64,000 nt of DNA from Sceloporus undulatus (Eukaryota; Chordata; Lepidosauria; Squamata; Phrynosomatidae): contig NC_056523.1 of the NCBI RefSeq assembly GCF_019175285.1, positions 183,394,780 to 183,458,779 on the forward strand. The letters run 5' to 3'. The notes below the pieces were generated by a model. The model saw nothing but the letters and a program-made list of their open reading frames with translations. It was not told the origin of the DNA and searched no databases. Positions 61,106-64,000 of this stretch are shown here, one piece after another (within the stretch, counting starts at the first letter, position 1; every line of letters begins with the position of its first letter). The position numbers were made by a program, and so were the translations under genes.

Positions 61106-61259
61106 TTTCTATTGAGTGGTGACTTGTGTGCCACACTGTCTGTTGCAAAGCCTGGAAAAGCAGCTTGTTTAGGTGACAACTCTCAGAATCCCCCAGCCAG
61201 GTTGTGTTTCCATGTTCTATTGTTTTGTTTATATGCTATTGACAAGCAACTTCTATGCT

Positions 61260-61743
61260 AATGTTTTCCATTTTTAGCAGTTCTTAATCTTAATCTTGTC
61301 TTGGACAAGTCAGTCCTTCAGATAAAGGAAAACTCAAACAGGGGACTGCCCCTAACAGCCCTTCAAGGAAAAGATTATCCTCTGTAAGTGGGACACATGG
61401 TTGTCCAAAGGATTGGACCAAGACGTTTTCATCCCTGAGGATGAAAGATAAGTCACCCATTCCCTGTCTTGACTTCACCATTTCTCTAGGTAGTTGGTTC
61501 CATTGCCAAACTGCTCTTACCATCAAGAAGTTCCTTCTAATGCTCCTTTCTGTAACTTAAAACCATTAGACCTGGTCTTTTCCTCTGGGGTAGCAGAGAA
61601 TAAACATGCACTTTCCTTTCTATGACAGCCATTTAGAAGCATGCAGTCGTGTGATCCCTCAGTCGTCTCTGTACAAAGCTGAACAAGCCCAGCTCCTTCA
61701 ACTTTCCTCATATGTTTTGTTTCTCAACCCTCTTATCATCTGT
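61260..61743 (-). mobile_element. CR1/L3-type LINE, 3' part
   Basis: Minus-strand frames show AVWQWNQLPREMV, LLNGCHRKESACLFSATPE and KTRSNGFKLQ, the C-terminal tail of CR1. It is older than the CR1 at 28450. It continues upstream on its strand beyond the hairpin element, at 62110-62340. Confidence 0.85.
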
Positions 61744-62109
61744 GGCCCGGTACAGATGGGCCTTTAAAGCACTCTCATCATGTGCGAGGGTTACCTGGTG
61801 GGCGGAGCACCCACATGCCCCACAACCCTCACACGTGATGAGGGCGTAACAATGGCGGCGCCCTGTTTACACTGGTGCTGCCATTGTTACGTAAGTGCCA
61901 CACGGTGTCCACACAGCACTGCATGACATTTACGTAATGAGTGCGCCAGTGGCACACTCGTTATGCTGCTGTGGCGGCAGAAAAAGAACCTGCTTTTTGC
62001 AGATTCTTTTTCTGCCGGTGGGAAGCCGTGCCGTTTGGCAGCTGAGGCTTCCCTCCGACGAAAAAATAGGCACTGGCAGGCTGCCCTTTTTGGGCGGTTT
62101 GTACTCGCC
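61744..62109. mobile_element. Second chained-hairpin element, nested in CR1
   Basis: It has consecutive inverted repeats at 61774-61842 (CTCATCATGTGCGAGGGTT with its inverse), 61846-61890 (GTAACAATGGCGGC), 61935-61964, 61976-62016 (GGCAGAAAAAGAA) and 62021-62052 (GGAAGCC), plus a weak pair between. Their order recalls 58548-58914, with a GCGCCAT-type stem followed by a poly-purine AGAA stem and a GC stem near the right end. The ends GGCCCGGTACAGATGG and, inverted, GGCGAGTACAAACCGCC carry the same TACA core as the other element. It splits a CR1, so it was inserted after it. Confidence 0.7.
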
Positions 62110-62345
62110 AATGTTGCCCTTCTTTGAACTAGTTCAACTTGTTTATATGCTTTATAAATGCAATGCCCAGAACTGAATGCAGTACTCCAGATGAGGCCTG
62201 ACTAGTACAGAATGTACTGAGAGCATTTCTTCTTTTGTTTTGAAAATTAGTTCTATCAATGCATGCTAAAGTATTATTTCCCTTCTTGCTGCAGCATCAC
62301 ACTGCTGGGCCATGTTTGATTTATGATCAACAATAATCCCAAGGT
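62110..62345 (-). mobile_element. CR1/L3-type LINE, 5' part of the split copy
   Basis: On the minus strand 'caggcctcatctggagtact' and 'gcattcagttctgggcattg' lead towards the part at 61260-61743; 'tcaacaataatcccaaggtc' on plus is also typical of these LINEs. Confidence 0.75.
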
Positions 62346-62544
62346 CTTTTTCACATGTGCTACATGTTCTTCACGTACTATACTTCAGGACAATTAGCTA
62401 TCTTAGGCTCTACTTTCCATGTTTTCCTATCAGTCTTTGCCCCACAGCTATCCCCACAGTCAGCCACCCCACTCTGCCTAACAAAAGGATGACCCCATCT
62501 GAGATTTCATCCCCTGCAATTCAATTCCCCACTCTTCCACTCAC

Positions 62545-62638
62545 AAAATGTTGAATTTGAGGAGCTGTACAGCCAGGCTTTCACAGAACCCTTCCATTGC
62601 AAACTTGGAGGCAGCATAGACATCATTGAAGGGGACAC
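62545..62638 (-). CDS. RDH8: RDH8, exon with the catalytic YxxxK
   Basis: 94 bases. It encodes [20 protein letters not shown] then [11 protein letters not shown], with split codons at both ends that join properly to its neighbours. YAASK is the short-chain dehydrogenase catalytic Tyr-x-x-x-Lys. The human RDH8 counterpart reads [20 protein letters not shown] by recall. The acceptor is CAACCAG (AG at 62639-62640) and the donor is TT|GTGAG. Confidence 0.93.
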
Positions 62639-63532
62639 CTGGTTGGAAAGGAGAACAGACAAGAAGGGAACACAGAGTCAAGGCAGAGCATTTCCCAGGC
62701 TCTTATATTCTTGGTTAAAGAGAATCAGAGAAGCAGACGTGATTGACACTAGCTAGACACTTCAGGGTGCCCTGAGTGGGTCCAATAAGTCTTCTTTGTC
62801 ACTGTTGCTGCTCTCCATTGGTTTGCTTTTAGGCCCCATCTACACAGCTGCCCAACCACAGACAAGAAGCAGATGCTACCCCTTCTCTTTGCTCCTGACA
62901 CTTTCAAGAAAGATGAGGGAGACATCTGACAGGGAAAGCAAGGAAAACATTTAGTCAAATAAAGGAAATGCAGGAACTTAGTGGGTGCCCAGTGATGCCA
63001 ACTACAGTGATGCTAACAAAGCTGAGCAAAAGGTAAAGTCAATATGGATCTGGGAGCCCAGAGAGAAATCTGAGAAATAGAGGATCTTTTTCATGCTTGA
63101 GTATCTGAAGCAAGGGAGGCACAGCATGTACTGTGGCTTCAGATATTTTACAGATGGACATAAAGAAAGCATAAATCAAAGAAAGGCAGTGTTCTCTGAA
63201 AAGGCAGGACAAAGCAAATTCCCAAAGTGGAGATTAGAATTTAAAAAACTAAACAAAACATTCAGATCAGATCTTTGATGATGAAAATTTGATTGTTTCC
63301 CCTTTGTTCATAGTTCACATAAAAGCAGACTCCCAGTTTCCCCTAGAAAAAGTTAGTTTTATTTTTTGCATTAACCCCCACTAAAGATTAAAGGTCCAGA
63401 TTGTCAGCTCTAGCTCAAATGAGAAACAATGTGGAATAGTTACAATGTTAGACTGCAATTTGGAAAATCTTTGGTCTAGGCCCCCAATAAACCATGAAGG
63501 TAAGTCACTGAATGATCACAGGCCAGTTGAGT

Positions 63533-63567
<35 letters not shown>

Positions 63568-63898
63568 GATCCTACTTCATAGGATTGTTGTGAGGTTGTA
63601 GAGGGAAAGGGAAGAGCCATGCACACCACCTCAAATTCATTGGAATAAAGGTGGGAAATAAATATAATGATGCATAGTAGTGACAGAAATGATAGAAAAA
63701 TAGGAGGAGGAAGCAGTCTGCACCCAACTGTCTGTGGGTGTTTTATTTCTTCAGCCACTGAGTAACTTTCGGGGTTTTTAATTTGGACCCATGGCATGAT
63801 ACGTGATTTGCTACATAAGTTACACTAAAGGCTTGCAGACATATCCTTGTGGATTCAGGAGTCTGCTTGCTCCTGATAGTACCCAATGTTATTCCTAC
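62639..63898 (-). other. RDH8: RDH8 intron, with (CT)n
   Basis: Donor GT at 63897-63898, acceptor AG at 62639-62640 on the minus strand. A CT repeat lies at 63534-63563. No further exon seen. Confidence 0.8.
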
Positions 63899-64000
63899 CT
63901 TGTAACCCCATGACGCTGCTGATGACAACAATGTGCCCTTTCTGACGTTTCTTCATCTCAGGGAGAACAGCTTTGATCATGCGAATGGCACCAAAAAAGT
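63899..64000 (-). CDS. RDH8: RDH8, partial upstream exon at window edge
   Basis: It encodes FFGAIRMIKAVLPEMKKRQK then GHIVVISSVMGLQG, running off the right end of the window. The ISSV serine is the catalytic Ser of the short-chain dehydrogenase triad. Human RDH8 reads NFFGAVRLVKAVLPGMKRRR by recall. The donor is CAAG|GTAGGA. The N-terminal NADP-binding TGxxxGIG exon(s) must lie beyond 64000. Confidence 0.92.

Larger units (their letters stand above)
58373..62544 (-). other. RDH8: RDH8 intron with two chained-hairpin elements
   Basis: Donor GT at 62543-62544 and acceptor AG at 58373-58374 on the minus strand. It contains the hairpin elements at 58548-58914 and 61744-62109, CR1 pieces, a SINE, a MITE and a long TG/AG repeat. 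Confidence 0.8.

Overview
The window reads as nuclear DNA of a squamate reptile, most likely an iguanian-type lizard. It has intron-less replication-dependent histone genes, an RDH8 gene with vertebrate exon structure, and dense squamate-style repeats: tRNA-headed SINEs ending in ACAACA, 5S-rRNA-derived SINEs, CR1 and L2 LINE tails, and hundreds-of-bases palindromic MITEs. The species call is inference.

Layout. (1) 1-16.4 kb: no recognisable gene; repeats, palindromes and plain intergenic DNA, then a short AAG-rich minisatellite. (2) 16.5-32.9 kb: a histone cluster. It holds a divergent H2B(-)/H2A(+) pair sharing one promoter, an H3.2 gene(-), a second H2A(-), and an H4(+). Each gene has promoter elements (TATA, CCAAT, octamer) and a 3' histone stem-loop, most with a U7-type purine element. 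No H1 was found. The second H2A keeps a two-sided promoter but has no H2B on the other side. (3) 36549-36573: a run of 25 N inside a palindromic MITE. (4) 36574-51720: a near-complete second copy of 20800-36380 (H3, H2A, H4, CR1, SINEs and MITEs in the same order and orientation), full of scattered one-base indels that break even H4. I read this as an assembly artefact (retained raw-read or haplotig gap fill), not a biological duplication. (5) 51.7-54.7 kb: unremarkable intergenic DNA. (6) 54.7-64 kb, minus strand: the last four exons of RDH8 (photoreceptor all-trans-retinol dehydrogenase), running off the right edge, with phases that fit and a C-terminal VTPA motif.

The histone genes supply core histones in S phase and share 3'-end processing signals. 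RDH8 is an unrelated visual-cycle gene.

The most novel-looking structure is a pair of about 366-base elements in RDH8 intron 4 (58548-58914 and 61744-62109). Each is built of several consecutive hairpins in a similar order, suggesting two diverged members of one chained-hairpin, non-autonomous DNA transposon family. The most important practical observation is the false duplication. No intact mobile-element gene, virus-like element, CRISPR array or genuine tRNA/rRNA gene was recognised.
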